DNA from: a bacterium
Lineage (GTDB): Bacteria; Joyebacterota; Joyebacteria; Joyebacterales; Joyebacteraceae
NCBI GenBank assembly: GCA_029990205.1
Contig: JAPEKQ010000004.1
Span: 38,901-102,900 of the forward strand
Direction: 5' to 3'
Length of the DNA: 64,000 nt
In this document: in pieces, positions 50,860 through 58,462 of the stretch
Layout of the letters: each line of letters begins with the position of its first letter
How positions within the stretch are numbered: position 1 is the stretch's first letter
Position numbers and translations under genes: made by a program
Notes under the pieces: generated by a model
What the model saw: the letters and a program-made list of their open reading frames with translations, nothing else
Databases searched by the model: none
Told to the model about the DNA's origin: nothing

Positions 50860-52391
50860 GGAAAGCGCGCATCAGCCACGGATTGCTCCTCGCCACGCTC
50901 CCGCTGCTGCTTGCGGGAGCACTCGCCTGCGCCGCAAGCGGCGCCACGCTCCTCGTGGGAGATGCAGCGGGATGTGAGTACGAGTCGATCGGCGCAGCCC
51001 TCGCCGTGGCAGCGAGCGGAGACACGATCCTCGTCGCCTCGGGAATCTACTCAGGTCCGGAGAACCGCGGTCTGGATTTCGAGGACCGCGACATCACGCT
51101 CGTCTCTATGGAGGGCCCCAGCGCAACCATCATCGACTGCGAGGGGTTGGACCGGGCGCTCGAGTTCCATCTGTATGCCAGGTCAACCGCGGTCGTCGAT
51201 GGCTTCACGATCAAGAACGGCTCCGCCGACTTCGGCGGGGGCATCTACTGCGTGTTCGCAGCACCCGAGATCCGCAACTGCAGGATCAAGGACTGCACGG
51301 CAGCATCCGCCGGCGGGGCAATTCGCTACTCCGAAACCCCCGGCGGCATTCTCGAGAACTGCGAAATTCATCACAACTCCTCAGTTCGAGGTGGCGCCAT
51401 CAGCGCTCTCGACTCCGGAATCGACATCAGGGACTGCGCCGTCGAATACAACGTTGCCGAGCACGGTGGAGGGCTGCATGTCAGCTCCGAGGAAACGGTC
51501 ACGCTCGATGGCTGCGCGATGCGCTGGAACGAAGCGTCGGTCCAGGGTGGCTCGGTGTACGTCAACACATCGGGAAGCTTCGTCGCCCGCGGAACGCGTT
51601 TCGCCAGGAGCGCCGCCGAGGAGGGTGGCAGCTATCCGAGTTTCGGTGCCGGTGGCGGCGTCTGCGCCATCGGCGGCTCGGTCGTCATGGAGGACTGCGA
51701 GTTCATCTACAACTCAACACCCGCCCGCGCCGGCGGCCTCTACGTGCATGCAGATGCATGGGAGATAGTCTCGTGTCACTTCGAGGGCAACGCCGCCAGA
51801 ACGGAAGGAGCTCTCTGGGTGTACCCGCAGACCCCGGAGAGCACTGGGACCGTCTCGGGATGCGTGTTCCTGGAGAATGATGCGACCTACGGCACCGCTG
51901 CCGCCGAGATCAGACAGTCTGATGTCACCTACTGCGTGTTCCACCGGAACTGGGCAGGGAGCAACTGCAGTGGACTGAAGGAGTACTACTGCCACGTCCG
52001 CAACTGCACGTTCACCCTCAACGCCAGCGCCACTGGCCAGGCGAACATCGGCGGTGAGAGGGGTACGATCGAGTACTGCGTGATCGCCTTCGCCCAGGCG
52101 GGCGACGCGTTCGGCTTCTCGTCGTACTACCTGCCCACGGTCATCGGGTGCGTCATCTACGCCAATGCTGGAGGCATCGGCACGGAGTTCGCGGACGTTC
52201 GGTGGTTCGATCCCAAGTTCTGTGATGTGTATGGAGCTGACGTCTCGCTCTGCTGGAACTCACGCTGTCGGCCCGATGCGCCGGACAACCAGTACGGTGT
52301 TCTTCTCGGCGCTCTCGACGCCGGCTGCGGCAACTGCAACGCCCCCGTCGAGCCGATGTCGTGGGGCGCGATCAAGGCGCTCTACCGCTGA
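50856..52391 (+). CDS. Secreted right-handed beta-helix protein with C-terminal W-x-x-IKA-x-YR tag (array member 2)
   Basis: A 511-residue paralogue, the longest of the array. The ATG at 50856 overlaps the preceding stop (ATGA). A signal peptide with hydrophobic core LLLATLPLLLAGALACAA is followed by the shared opening (YESIGAALAVAASGDTILVA, SGIYSGPENRGLDF), about fourteen beta-helix turns (IRNCRIKDCTAAS, LENCEIHHNSS, MEDCEFIYNS) and a cysteine-bearing end domain with PKFCDVY, WNSRCRPDAPDN and GCGNCNAPV. It ends MSWGAIKALYR. Compared with member 1 it carries extra turns in the middle, as expected from repeat gain. Confidence 0.85.
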   Translation: MRKARISHGLLLATLPLLLAGALACAASGATLLVGDAAGCEYESIGAALAVAASGDTILVASGIYSGPENRGLDFEDRDITLVSMEGPSATIIDCEGLDRALEFHLYARSTAVVDGFTIKNGSADFGGGIYCVFAAPEIRNCRIKDCTAASAGGAIRYSETPGGILENCEIHHNSSVRGGAISALDSGIDIRDCAVEYNVAEHGGGLHVSSEETVTLDGCAMRWNEASVQGGSVYVNTSGSFVARGTRFARSAAEEGGSYPSFGAGGGVCAIGGSVVMEDCEFIYNSTPARAGGLYVHADAWEIVSCHFEGNAARTEGALWVYPQTPESTGTVSGCVFLENDATYGTAAAEIRQSDVTYCVFHRNWAGSNCSGLKEYYCHVRNCTFTLNASATGQANIGGERGTIEYCVIAFAQAGDAFGFSSYYLPTVIGCVIYANAGGIGTEFADVRWFDPKFCDVYGADVSLCWNSRCRPDAPDNQYGVLLGALDAGCGNCNAPVEPMSWGAIKALYR

Positions 52392-52446
52392 CCAGCGGCA
52401 GATAGAACCGGAGAGCCTCTCACGTCTGACATGCCAGGGGAAACAC

Positions 52447-53802
52447 ATGCGCTGTCTCTCAACACTGCTGTTCATCGTCCTCTTGACCGCGTCGTCGCTC
52501 GCCGCGACCATCGTCGTGGACGTCAACGGCACGGGCGACCACGACGCCATCAGTGACGCCATCACGGCTGCCGCGAGCGGAGACACCATCCTCGTCGAGC
52601 CGGGAGTCTACAACGGCTATCGCAACCGGCTTCTCGACTTCGAGGGCAGGCACATCGAGCTGCGCTCAACGGACGGCCCTGACAACACTGTCATTGACGG
52701 CGAAGGAGTCGTTCGTCTGTTCTTCTTCCGGAGCGGCGAAGACACGACGCTCGTCGTGGAGGGTTTCCACTTCATGAGCGGCTACGCTGACTCCGGCGGT
52801 ATCGCCCTCATCTCGAACGCCTCCTCCCCCAAGTTCCTCGACTGCACCTTCTCTGACTGCTCTTACCCGGTCACGAAGATCGGCGGGGCCGTCTGTAACA
52901 CGGCCGGCTCCCCTGTCTTCGAGGACTGCCGGTTCCTGGACAACATCTGCCAGGCGAGCGAGTCGCGCGGCGGCGCGGTGTTCTCGGCAGGGGGCTCTCC
53001 AGTCTTCCGAGGATGCGAGTTCGCCGGCAACGCGTGTCTTACGAGCGACTCCCACGGCGGCGGCGCCTACTCGACGGACGGGACTCCTACGTTCTGGGAG
53101 TGCACCTTCACGGGCAACACCTGCTCCGGGAGCGACAGCTACGGGGGAGCGCTCGCTCTGTTCGGACAGACGCTCATCGAACTCCACGACTGTTCGTTCC
53201 AGGGGAACAGCGCAGTGCGTGGCGGCGGGGTGTATAGCTACGACACGTTCGCGCTGCTCTACGACTGCACGTTCCAGGACAACCATGCGAGCGAACTCGG
53301 CAACGGGGTCGCCTGCGTCGGCGCGGCGCCCCTTCTTGATGCGTGCGTGTTCGACTCCGACGCGGCGACCGGTGACAGCGTTGCTGTCTCGATTTCAACG
53401 TCGGATGTGCTCATCCAGCAATGCACGTTCGTCGGCGGACAAGGCCCCTCGGTCAAGTGCTTCTTCGGCTCGCCGAGGATCGAGCAGTGCGTCTTCGCGT
53501 TCGGCGAGAGACCCGCAGTGAACCTGTACGGCACTCCGACGTTCACGCACTGCGTGGTCTTCGGACACTCCGCAAGCGACAGCCTCCCGGAGGGCGCAAC
53601 CGACAACGCATTCGTCGACCCGAACTTCTGTGGCCTCCTGACGCGCGACTTCACGCTGTGCGCAGACTCGCCGTGCCTGGCCGCGAACAATACATGGGGA
53701 GAGGATGTCGGCGCGCTCGGCGAGGGATGCAGCGCGTGCGGAAGCGCCGTCGAGACGACCTCGTGGGGACGCATCAAGGCCATGTACAGGAGTCCACGAT
53801 GA
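52447..53802 (+). CDS. Secreted right-handed beta-helix protein with C-terminal W-x-x-IKA-x-YR tag (array member 3)
   Basis: A 451-residue paralogue. The ATG at 52447 follows AGGGG after a 55-base gap, so it may be less tightly coupled than its neighbours. The signal peptide is short (core LLFIVLLTASSLA). The shared opening (HDAISDAITAAASGDTILVE, PGVYNGYRNRLLDF) is followed by repeats with DCTFSDCS, DCRFLDNIC, GCEFAGNAC, ECTFTGNTC and DCSFQGNSA. The end domain has DPNFCGLL, DSPCLAANNTWG and GCSACGSAV. The C-terminus is TSWGRIKAMYRSPR: the tag plus three extra residues, created where the reading frame runs into the ATGA overlap with the next gene. Confidence 0.85.
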   Translation: MRCLSTLLFIVLLTASSLAATIVVDVNGTGDHDAISDAITAAASGDTILVEPGVYNGYRNRLLDFEGRHIELRSTDGPDNTVIDGEGVVRLFFFRSGEDTTLVVEGFHFMSGYADSGGIALISNASSPKFLDCTFSDCSYPVTKIGGAVCNTAGSPVFEDCRFLDNICQASESRGGAVFSAGGSPVFRGCEFAGNACLTSDSHGGGAYSTDGTPTFWECTFTGNTCSGSDSYGGALALFGQTLIELHDCSFQGNSAVRGGGVYSYDTFALLYDCTFQDNHASELGNGVACVGAAPLLDACVFDSDAATGDSVAVSISTSDVLIQQCTFVGGQGPSVKCFFGSPRIEQCVFAFGERPAVNLYGTPTFTHCVVFGHSASDSLPEGATDNAFVDPNFCGLLTRDFTLCADSPCLAANNTWGEDVGALGEGCSACGSAVETTSWGRIKAMYRSPR

Positions 53803-55025
53803 GCCGCCCCATCGCACGTTCCATCAGTCAGGCCAGCGTGGCAGCGGTTCTACTGTCGACCGCCTTGCTGCTCGGGTCGACGTGCGCCACGGCGGAGACT
53901 CACATTGTTCATGGCGGCGGCGGGGGTATGTACGAGACGATCCAGGAAGGGGTCGACGCAGCGGCCGACGGCGACGTCGTTCTCGTCCTGCCCGGCACAT
54001 ACAGTGGACCCGGGAATGAGCACATCATCCTCTTCGGGGGTGACATCACGATCACGTCGTTCGGCGGCCCGGACGTGACGATCATATCCGACGCGTACAT
54101 CACCGACCACGGAGGCGCATTCTACATCTCGACCGGTACGCAGTACCACGCCATCATCGAGGGATTCACATTCAGGGACCTCACGGCGGTGCGACACAAC
54201 GGCGGTGCGATCTACTCCCACAACTCGGTGGTCACCGTGCGCAACTGCGTGTTCGAGAACTGCGTCGCGACCTGGGATTACTACGGTGGATCCGGTAGCG
54301 GCGGCGCTATCTGCCTCAGGGGAAGTCAGGCAGCACGGTCGACGATCGAGGACTGCGTGTTCGTGGAGTGCGAAGCACTGGGGGGCTACAGTGGCGTCGT
54401 GTGTGCATGGGACCAGGCAGTGACGCTTGCCCGCTGCACGTTCATCGATTGCTGCTCTGACTACGCGAGGAACACGGTCCGGATCGTGGGGTCGGCGGTC
54501 TACGGCGACATGCACTCTGACGTGACGGAGTGCGTCTTCCGCGGCAACACAGGCGGCGAAAGCAATTACACCGGCATCCTGTCGATCCGCGGTGGGTCAC
54601 CCACTGACGCATCCGCGCGCAACTGCACATTCGTGGCGAACTCGACACCCTCGGCTATGCTCTATCTCGAGACCGGTGTAACGATGGAGCGATGCATCAT
54701 TGCCTTCAACGAGGGCGGCAGCGTGTATCACAAGCTCATCGACCCCGCGTCCGGATCGTCGTCACATGCCGACATCACGCAGTGCGTCGTGTTCGGGAAC
54801 TCCCATGGCGATTCGCTCGGAGGAGACAGCGTGGACAACCTCTTCACCGACCCGCTCCTCTGCGGCTATCCGAACGGCGACCTCTCACTCTGCTCGAACT
54901 CGCCGTGTCTGCCGGACTACAACGCCTGGAGTGAACTCGTCGGCGCGCTCGACGTCGGCTGCGGAGACTGCAACTCCCCCGTCACCCCCATGACGTGGGG
55001 CGCGATCAAGGCGCTCTACCGGTAG
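53799..55025 (+). CDS. Secreted right-handed beta-helix protein with C-terminal W-x-x-IKA-x-YR tag (array member 4)
   Basis: A 408-residue paralogue starting at the ATG of an ATGA overlap. A signal peptide ends near TCATA. The opening is MYETIQEGVDAAADGDVVLV then LPGTYSGPGNEH. Repeats include VRNCVFENCVA, IEDCVFVECEA and LARCTFIDCC. The end domain has DPLLCGYP, NSPCLPDYNAWS and GCGDCNSPV, and the protein ends MTWGAIKALYR. It shows fewer repeats and more divergence than members 2 and 3. Its function is unknown, as for the other members. Confidence 0.85.
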   Translation: MSRPIARSISQASVAAVLLSTALLLGSTCATAETHIVHGGGGGMYETIQEGVDAAADGDVVLVLPGTYSGPGNEHIILFGGDITITSFGGPDVTIISDAYITDHGGAFYISTGTQYHAIIEGFTFRDLTAVRHNGGAIYSHNSVVTVRNCVFENCVATWDYYGGSGSGGAICLRGSQAARSTIEDCVFVECEALGGYSGVVCAWDQAVTLARCTFIDCCSDYARNTVRIVGSAVYGDMHSDVTECVFRGNTGGESNYTGILSIRGGSPTDASARNCTFVANSTPSAMLYLETGVTMERCIIAFNEGGSVYHKLIDPASGSSSHADITQCVVFGNSHGDSLGGDSVDNLFTDPLLCGYPNGDLSLCSNSPCLPDYNAWSELVGALDVGCGDCNSPVTPMTWGAIKALYR

Positions 55026-55053
55026 GCAGCCATGCTCGGCGGCGGAGGAAGGC

Positions 55054-55788
55054 ATGACCGACCAACGACACACACCACCCTGCTTCCAGAGCCGACGCCG
55101 TCGCGCGCCCCGGCAGGCGGTGGTCATCATCACGCTTGCCGTTCTCGCGGGTGGTTCGACCGTCACGAACGGTGCGACCGTTTCGGTCGGTCCGCCCGGA
55201 GAGGCGGACTATCAGACGATCCGGGAGGGCGCCGCGGCGGCCGCGAGCGGTGACACCGTCCTGATCCTGCCCGGCACCTACACGGGGATCGGCAACAGGA
55301 ACGTCGACATCGGTCCGCGAGAACTGACCTTCCGCTCGCGTGACGGCCTCGGATCCGTCACGATCGACTGCCTGGACCTCGGGCGCGCGTTCTACGTGAG
55401 CGACCGGCCCGGCGCCTCGGCCGTGCTCGAGGGCCTGGACATCTTCGACGGAGGGAGCAACTACGGCGGGGCCATCAAGGCGGTCAACGGTGATCTGCGG
55501 ATCTCGGACTGCGCGTTCCGGTCCTGCCGCGCCTTCTCGTCCGCGGGTGTGATCTACGCGGAGCACGCGAATGTCATCATCGAGGACTGTCGGTTCAGCG
55601 GCGGAGACGCCCAATACTGCGGAGGAGCAATATACGCGACCGGCGGGACCTGCGAGGTTCGCGGCTCGACCTTCGGCAGCAACCAGGCCACCCGCGGGGG
55701 CGCGCTGTATCTCGAAGGGGCGGTGTCCACGGTTGAAGGCTCCGTCTTCGAGGACAAGGCGGGACGTACGGGGCGTCGGCCAGTCTGA
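55054..55788 (+). CDS. Beta-helix array member 5, N-terminal fragment before a frameshift
   Basis: A 244-residue frame starting at an ATG just after GGAGGAAGG. It has a polar head, a signal helix (VVIITLAVLAGGS), the shared opening (DYQTIREGAAAAASGDTVLI, LPGTYTGIGNRNVD) and beta-helix turns (ISDCAFRSCRA, IEDCRFSGGDA, VRGSTFGSNQA). After VEGSVFED the frame goes off into KAGRTGRRPV and stops, while the expected repeat continues in another frame as GGTYGASASLRGD and then VFSDCSFEDNHA. Loss of one base near 55756-55758 explains this. It is either a true pseudogene or an assembly error; the second half follows as a separate entry. Confidence 0.7.
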   Translation: MTDQRHTPPCFQSRRRRAPRQAVVIITLAVLAGGSTVTNGATVSVGPPGEADYQTIREGAAAAASGDTVLILPGTYTGIGNRNVDIGPRELTFRSRDGLGSVTIDCLDLGRAFYVSDRPGASAVLEGLDIFDGGSNYGGAIKAVNGDLRISDCAFRSCRAFSSAGVIYAEHANVIIEDCRFSGGDAQYCGGAIYATGGTCEVRGSTFGSNQATRGGALYLEGAVSTVEGSVFEDKAGRTGRRPV

Positions 55789-55805
55789 GGGGAGACGCAT
55801 CGCTT

Positions 55806-56459
55806 GTGTTCTCCGATTGCTCCTTCGAGGACAACCACGCGCAGTGGGGCGCAGTAGCGTACGCCGAGAGCTCGTCGCTCGCCATCCAGAACTGCTCCAT
55901 TCTCAAGAACCGCGGCCATCGCAGCGGCGCCTTCCTCCGAGCGACTGCTACCTCTCCGCTCGTGTCGGGCTGCACGATCTTCCTGAACAGCGGCGGCTAT
56001 CAGGACGGCTCCATCGCGCAGCTCATCAGCGGGTCGGGTACGCGCGCCGAGTTCGTCGACTGCACGGTGTTCGGGTTCGGCATCGCCAACACGACTTACG
56101 GGTTCTTTGAGGTGAGGGATACAGACACGCTCTTCGAGCGCTGTGTCTTCGCGTTCAGCCAGTCAGGCCCGGTCGCCACGATCACGGGAGGCGGCGTGCC
56201 TGAGTTCGCGCACTGCATCGCGTTCGGCACCGTGACAGGTGACACGCTGCCGGGGAACGCGCACGACAATCTCTTCGTGGACCCCCTGTTCTGCAACATC
56301 TTCAACGAGGACTACGACGTCTGCAGCAACTCGCCCTGCCTGCCGGGCAACAACGCCTGGGGGCTGACGATCGGCGGCGCACCGCAGCAGGGATGCGGCG
56401 ACTGCGTCACTCCGGTCAAGGCAACCTCCTGGGGCGCGATCAAGGCGCTCTACCGCTAG
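55806..56459 (+). CDS. Beta-helix array member 5, C-terminal fragment after a frameshift, with tag
   Basis: The remaining part of the fifth paralogue, in the frame shifted relative to its N-terminal half. The GTG at 55806 is only the first possible start; coding in this frame is recognisable from about 55758. It contains beta-helix turns (SDCSFEDNHA, IQNCSILKNRG, VSGCTIFLNSG, FVDCTVFGFG), the end domain with DPLFCNIF, NSPCLPGNNAWG and GCGDCVTPV, and the ending TSWGAIKALYR. It has no signal peptide of its own, so if the frameshift is real the C-terminal tag is disconnected from export. Confidence 0.65.
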   Translation: MFSDCSFEDNHAQWGAVAYAESSSLAIQNCSILKNRGHRSGAFLRATATSPLVSGCTIFLNSGGYQDGSIAQLISGSGTRAEFVDCTVFGFGIANTTYGFFEVRDTDTLFERCVFAFSQSGPVATITGGGVPEFAHCIAFGTVTGDTLPGNAHDNLFVDPLFCNIFNEDYDVCSNSPCLPGNNAWGLTIGGAPQQGCGDCVTPVKATSWGAIKALYR

Positions 56460-56504
56460 CCGTCGGCGCCGCGCCCGTAGCGGGCACACGCCCCGGGCCC
56501 CGTG

Positions 56505-56533
56505 TTTACACCCCTTCCCTCCTCTGATAGAAT
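56505..56533 (+). promoter_or_regulatory. Predicted promoter of the aldehyde:ferredoxin oxidoreductase operon
   Basis: TTTACA at 56505-56510 and TAGAAT at 56528-56533 are separated by 17 bases, each box matching at five of six positions. The leader to the first gene would be about 117 bases. Confidence 0.55.
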
Positions 56534-56547
56534 GACACCACTGTCAT
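56532..56547. promoter_or_regulatory. Palindromic operator-like site
   Basis: A perfect inverted repeat ATGACA-CCAC-TGTCAT overlaps the end of the -10 box and the expected transcription start of the oxidoreductase operon. This is the classic place for a repressor. The protein binding it is unknown. Confidence 0.5.
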
Positions 56548-56656
56548 CAGACCAACGTCGGGGCATTCTCGCCGCGGCGTTTCATGCTGGACACCACACA
56601 GAAGGCCGATACCAGGACCGTTTCTGGACCTGCGCCGCGGTCTGGAGGACCACCCG

Positions 56657-57301
56657 ATGAGCAAGAAGCGACTGATCATAGCCAGTGTCGTCCTGTGCGG
56701 CTCGCTCTGGGGCCTGGCCGAACTCGGCATCGGCGAGATGGCCTGGAACGCGGGCATCCCTCGCGCGCCCATCCTCACGGCCATCGGTGTCCTCTTCCTC
56801 GTGCTCGCCCGACGCATCTGGAACGTCCCGGGAAGCTCGTTCGCGCTCGGAGCGCTCGCCGCGGCGTTCAAGTTCCTCCAGCATCCCTTCTGGGGCTGCA
56901 AGGTCGCGGCGGTTCTCATCGTCGGCCTGACGTTCGACATCACCTTCACGCTCTACGAGGCGCGGCAGCGCATCACGAACCGCGACATCACCGTCGGCGG
57001 AGTCGTCGCGCTCAGCGCCGTCGCGACGCTCGCATCGTTCCTCATCTTCGGCCCGTTCGCCAAGTACGTGCTCCACAACCCGTACTGGTCGATGGCCGGC
57101 AAGATGGTCGACTACATGGTCGCGCAGGGTCCGATCGCGGCCGCGCTCGCCATTCCCGCGGCGTGGGCCGGTCTCAAGCTGAGCGAGCGGTTGTCGCTCT
57201 CCTCGGAGAGCTGGACGCACGCCAACTGGCTCGTGTACCGCATCGCCGCCGCGGGCTCCGGCATCGCCGGCATCGCCGCGGCACTCGCGCTCAAGTACTA
57301 G
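56657..57301 (+). CDS. Integral membrane protein of unknown function in the oxidoreductase operon
   Basis: A 214-residue protein with about six hydrophobic helices and no family I recognise. The first helix (IIASVVLCGSLWGLAELGIG) leads into a Pro-containing loop (NAGIPRAPI); later helices hold AAVLIVGLTFDITFTLY and IAAALAIPAAWAGLKL. It is first in an operon with mobB, a poly-ferredoxin, an aldehyde:ferredoxin oxidoreductase, moaD- and moeB-like genes. The layout is compatible with a small transporter subunit, for example for tungstate, molybdate or a substrate, but this is only a guess from position. Confidence 0.7.
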   Translation: MSKKRLIIASVVLCGSLWGLAELGIGEMAWNAGIPRAPILTAIGVLFLVLARRIWNVPGSSFALGALAAAFKFLQHPFWGCKVAAVLIVGLTFDITFTLYEARQRITNRDITVGGVVALSAVATLASFLIFGPFAKYVLHNPYWSMAGKMVDYMVAQGPIAAALAIPAAWAGLKLSERLSLSSESWTHANWLVYRIAAAGSGIAGIAAALALKY

Positions 57302-57312
57302 GGACGGGACTG

Positions 57313-58032
57313 ATGGCTCACACCTGGATCCAGATCGTCGGGGCGAAGAAGACGGGCAAGACAACGCTCATCGAAGCGCTGGCGGCCGAGCTCGTCCGAC
57401 GCGGTCGCACCGTCTGCTACATCAAGCACACGCACTCCGAGCCGGGCTTCGACAACGAGGACACGGACACAGCGAAGCTCCGCGACGCCGGAGCGACGAC
57501 GGCCGTCCTCGCCGCGACGGACTCGACCATCGTCGTCCACCGCGCGGGCAAGGAGAGCATCGAGCGCCTCTCGTTCCGCGACGCGCTCCCCGGCGAGATC
57601 GTTCTCGCGGAGGGGTTCAAGAGCGCGCCCGGCAGGAAGATCGCCCTTGTCGGAGGAGACCTCGACATCAGTTCGCTCGAGGGCGTCATCGCCGTCGTCA
57701 CGGGTGGGCCAAAGGACGACGGGAGTACTCCCGGTAGCTCGGGAACCGGCGACTCGACCGCCCCGCAGAAGAACGACGCGAAGGGCGCCCGGTTCTCGAT
57801 CGACCAGGTCACTGAGATGTGTAGCCTCATCGAGAAGCTCGCGACCTCCAAGACCGGAGAGACGTGGGCGAGCCGCCTGTTCATCAACGGACAAGAGGTA
57901 GAGCTCAACGCCTTCGTTCAGGACGTCATGGCCTCGGCGCTCCTGGGCATGACCACGTGTCTGAGGGGCGTGGACGGCGGGGACGAACTCGAGTTCCGCT
58001 GCGCGCGCACCGGGGCCGACGACGAGAGCTGA
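57313..58032 (+). CDS. mobB: Molybdopterin-guanine dinucleotide biosynthesis protein MobB-like GTPase
   Basis: A 239-residue P-loop protein. The head IQIVGAKKTGKTTLIEAL is the MobB Walker A, followed by VCYIKHTHSEPGFDNEDTDT and VLAEGFKSAPGRKIAL, both typical. Residues 1-135 cover a normal MobB. An extra C-terminal part (about 155-239) contains ASRLFINGQEVELNAFVQD and resembles an extension seen in some anaerobe MobB proteins. It follows the membrane protein gene by 11 bases. It probably helps to mature or insert the tungsto- or molybdopterin cofactor of the oxidoreductase two genes downstream. Confidence 0.88.
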   Translation: MAHTWIQIVGAKKTGKTTLIEALAAELVRRGRTVCYIKHTHSEPGFDNEDTDTAKLRDAGATTAVLAATDSTIVVHRAGKESIERLSFRDALPGEIVLAEGFKSAPGRKIALVGGDLDISSLEGVIAVVTGGPKDDGSTPGSSGTGDSTAPQKNDAKGARFSIDQVTEMCSLIEKLATSKTGETWASRLFINGQEVELNAFVQDVMASALLGMTTCLRGVDGGDELEFRCARTGADDES

Positions 58033-58046
58033 CCACGGAGGAGTCG

Positions 58047-58433
58047 ATGAAGATCAAGGTCACCAAGGAGAACTGCACGGGCTGCAAGCTCTGTCAGCAG
58101 ATCTGCACGATCGAACACTACGGTGTGGTCAACCCGAAGATGGCGGCCATCCGTGTCACGGGCGAGTTCCCCGAGCCCGGCGTCTTCACCCCGAAGCTCT
58201 GCGTCCAGTGCGGCGCGTGCGCCCGGGCGTGCCCCTTCGACGCGATCGAGCGGCGCGACGACAAGGTCTACGTGATCAACCCCGAGACCTGCACCAACTG
58301 CGGCGTCTGCGTCGAAGCCTGTCCGTTCGATGTGATGTTCACGCATCCCGACGCACCGACGCCGATCAAATGCGATATGTGCCTGAAGTGCACCGAGGTC
58401 TGCAACACCGGCGCGCTCACGGTCGAGGAATAG
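58047..58433 (+). CDS. Four-cluster ferredoxin, AorA/HycB-like electron-transfer subunit
   Basis: A 128-residue protein with four CxxCxxCxxxC motifs: CTGCKLCQQIC (10-20), CVQCGACARACP, CTNCGVCVEACP and CDMCLKCTEVC. It should therefore hold four [4Fe-4S] clusters in the HycB/CooF/AorA arrangement. In the heteromeric aldehyde oxidoreductase of Aromatoleum, AorA is such a subunit and is encoded beside AorB, as here: the next gene encodes the catalytic subunit 29 bases on. The start at 58047 follows GGAGGAGTCG. It would carry electrons from the tungsten enzyme to ferredoxin or another acceptor. Confidence 0.9.
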   Translation: MKIKVTKENCTGCKLCQQICTIEHYGVVNPKMAAIRVTGEFPEPGVFTPKLCVQCGACARACPFDAIERRDDKVYVINPETCTNCGVCVEACPFDVMFTHPDAPTPIKCDMCLKCTEVCNTGALTVEE

Positions 58434-58462
58434 ACGAGAGCACCACACGAGAGGATGTCACG

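Larger units (their letters stand above)
49567..56459 (+). repeat. Tandem array of five paralogous beta-helix protein genes
   Basis: Five consecutive genes on one strand share the same plan: signal peptide, a conserved ETIxE-like opening, variable numbers of parallel beta-helix turns, a cysteine-bearing end domain with NSPCLPxNN, and the tag. Junctions are ATGA overlaps (1-2 and 3-4) or short gaps of 55 and 28 bases (2-3 and 4-5). This is a local gene-duplication array of diversified copies, probably one transcript. Confidence 0.8.

Noticed and set aside
52840-53300. Short repeated segments in the beta-helix genes considered as a CRISPR or satellite array
   Set aside because: The repetition is at protein level (about 20-30-residue helix turns) with diverged DNA and no constant repeat or spacer.
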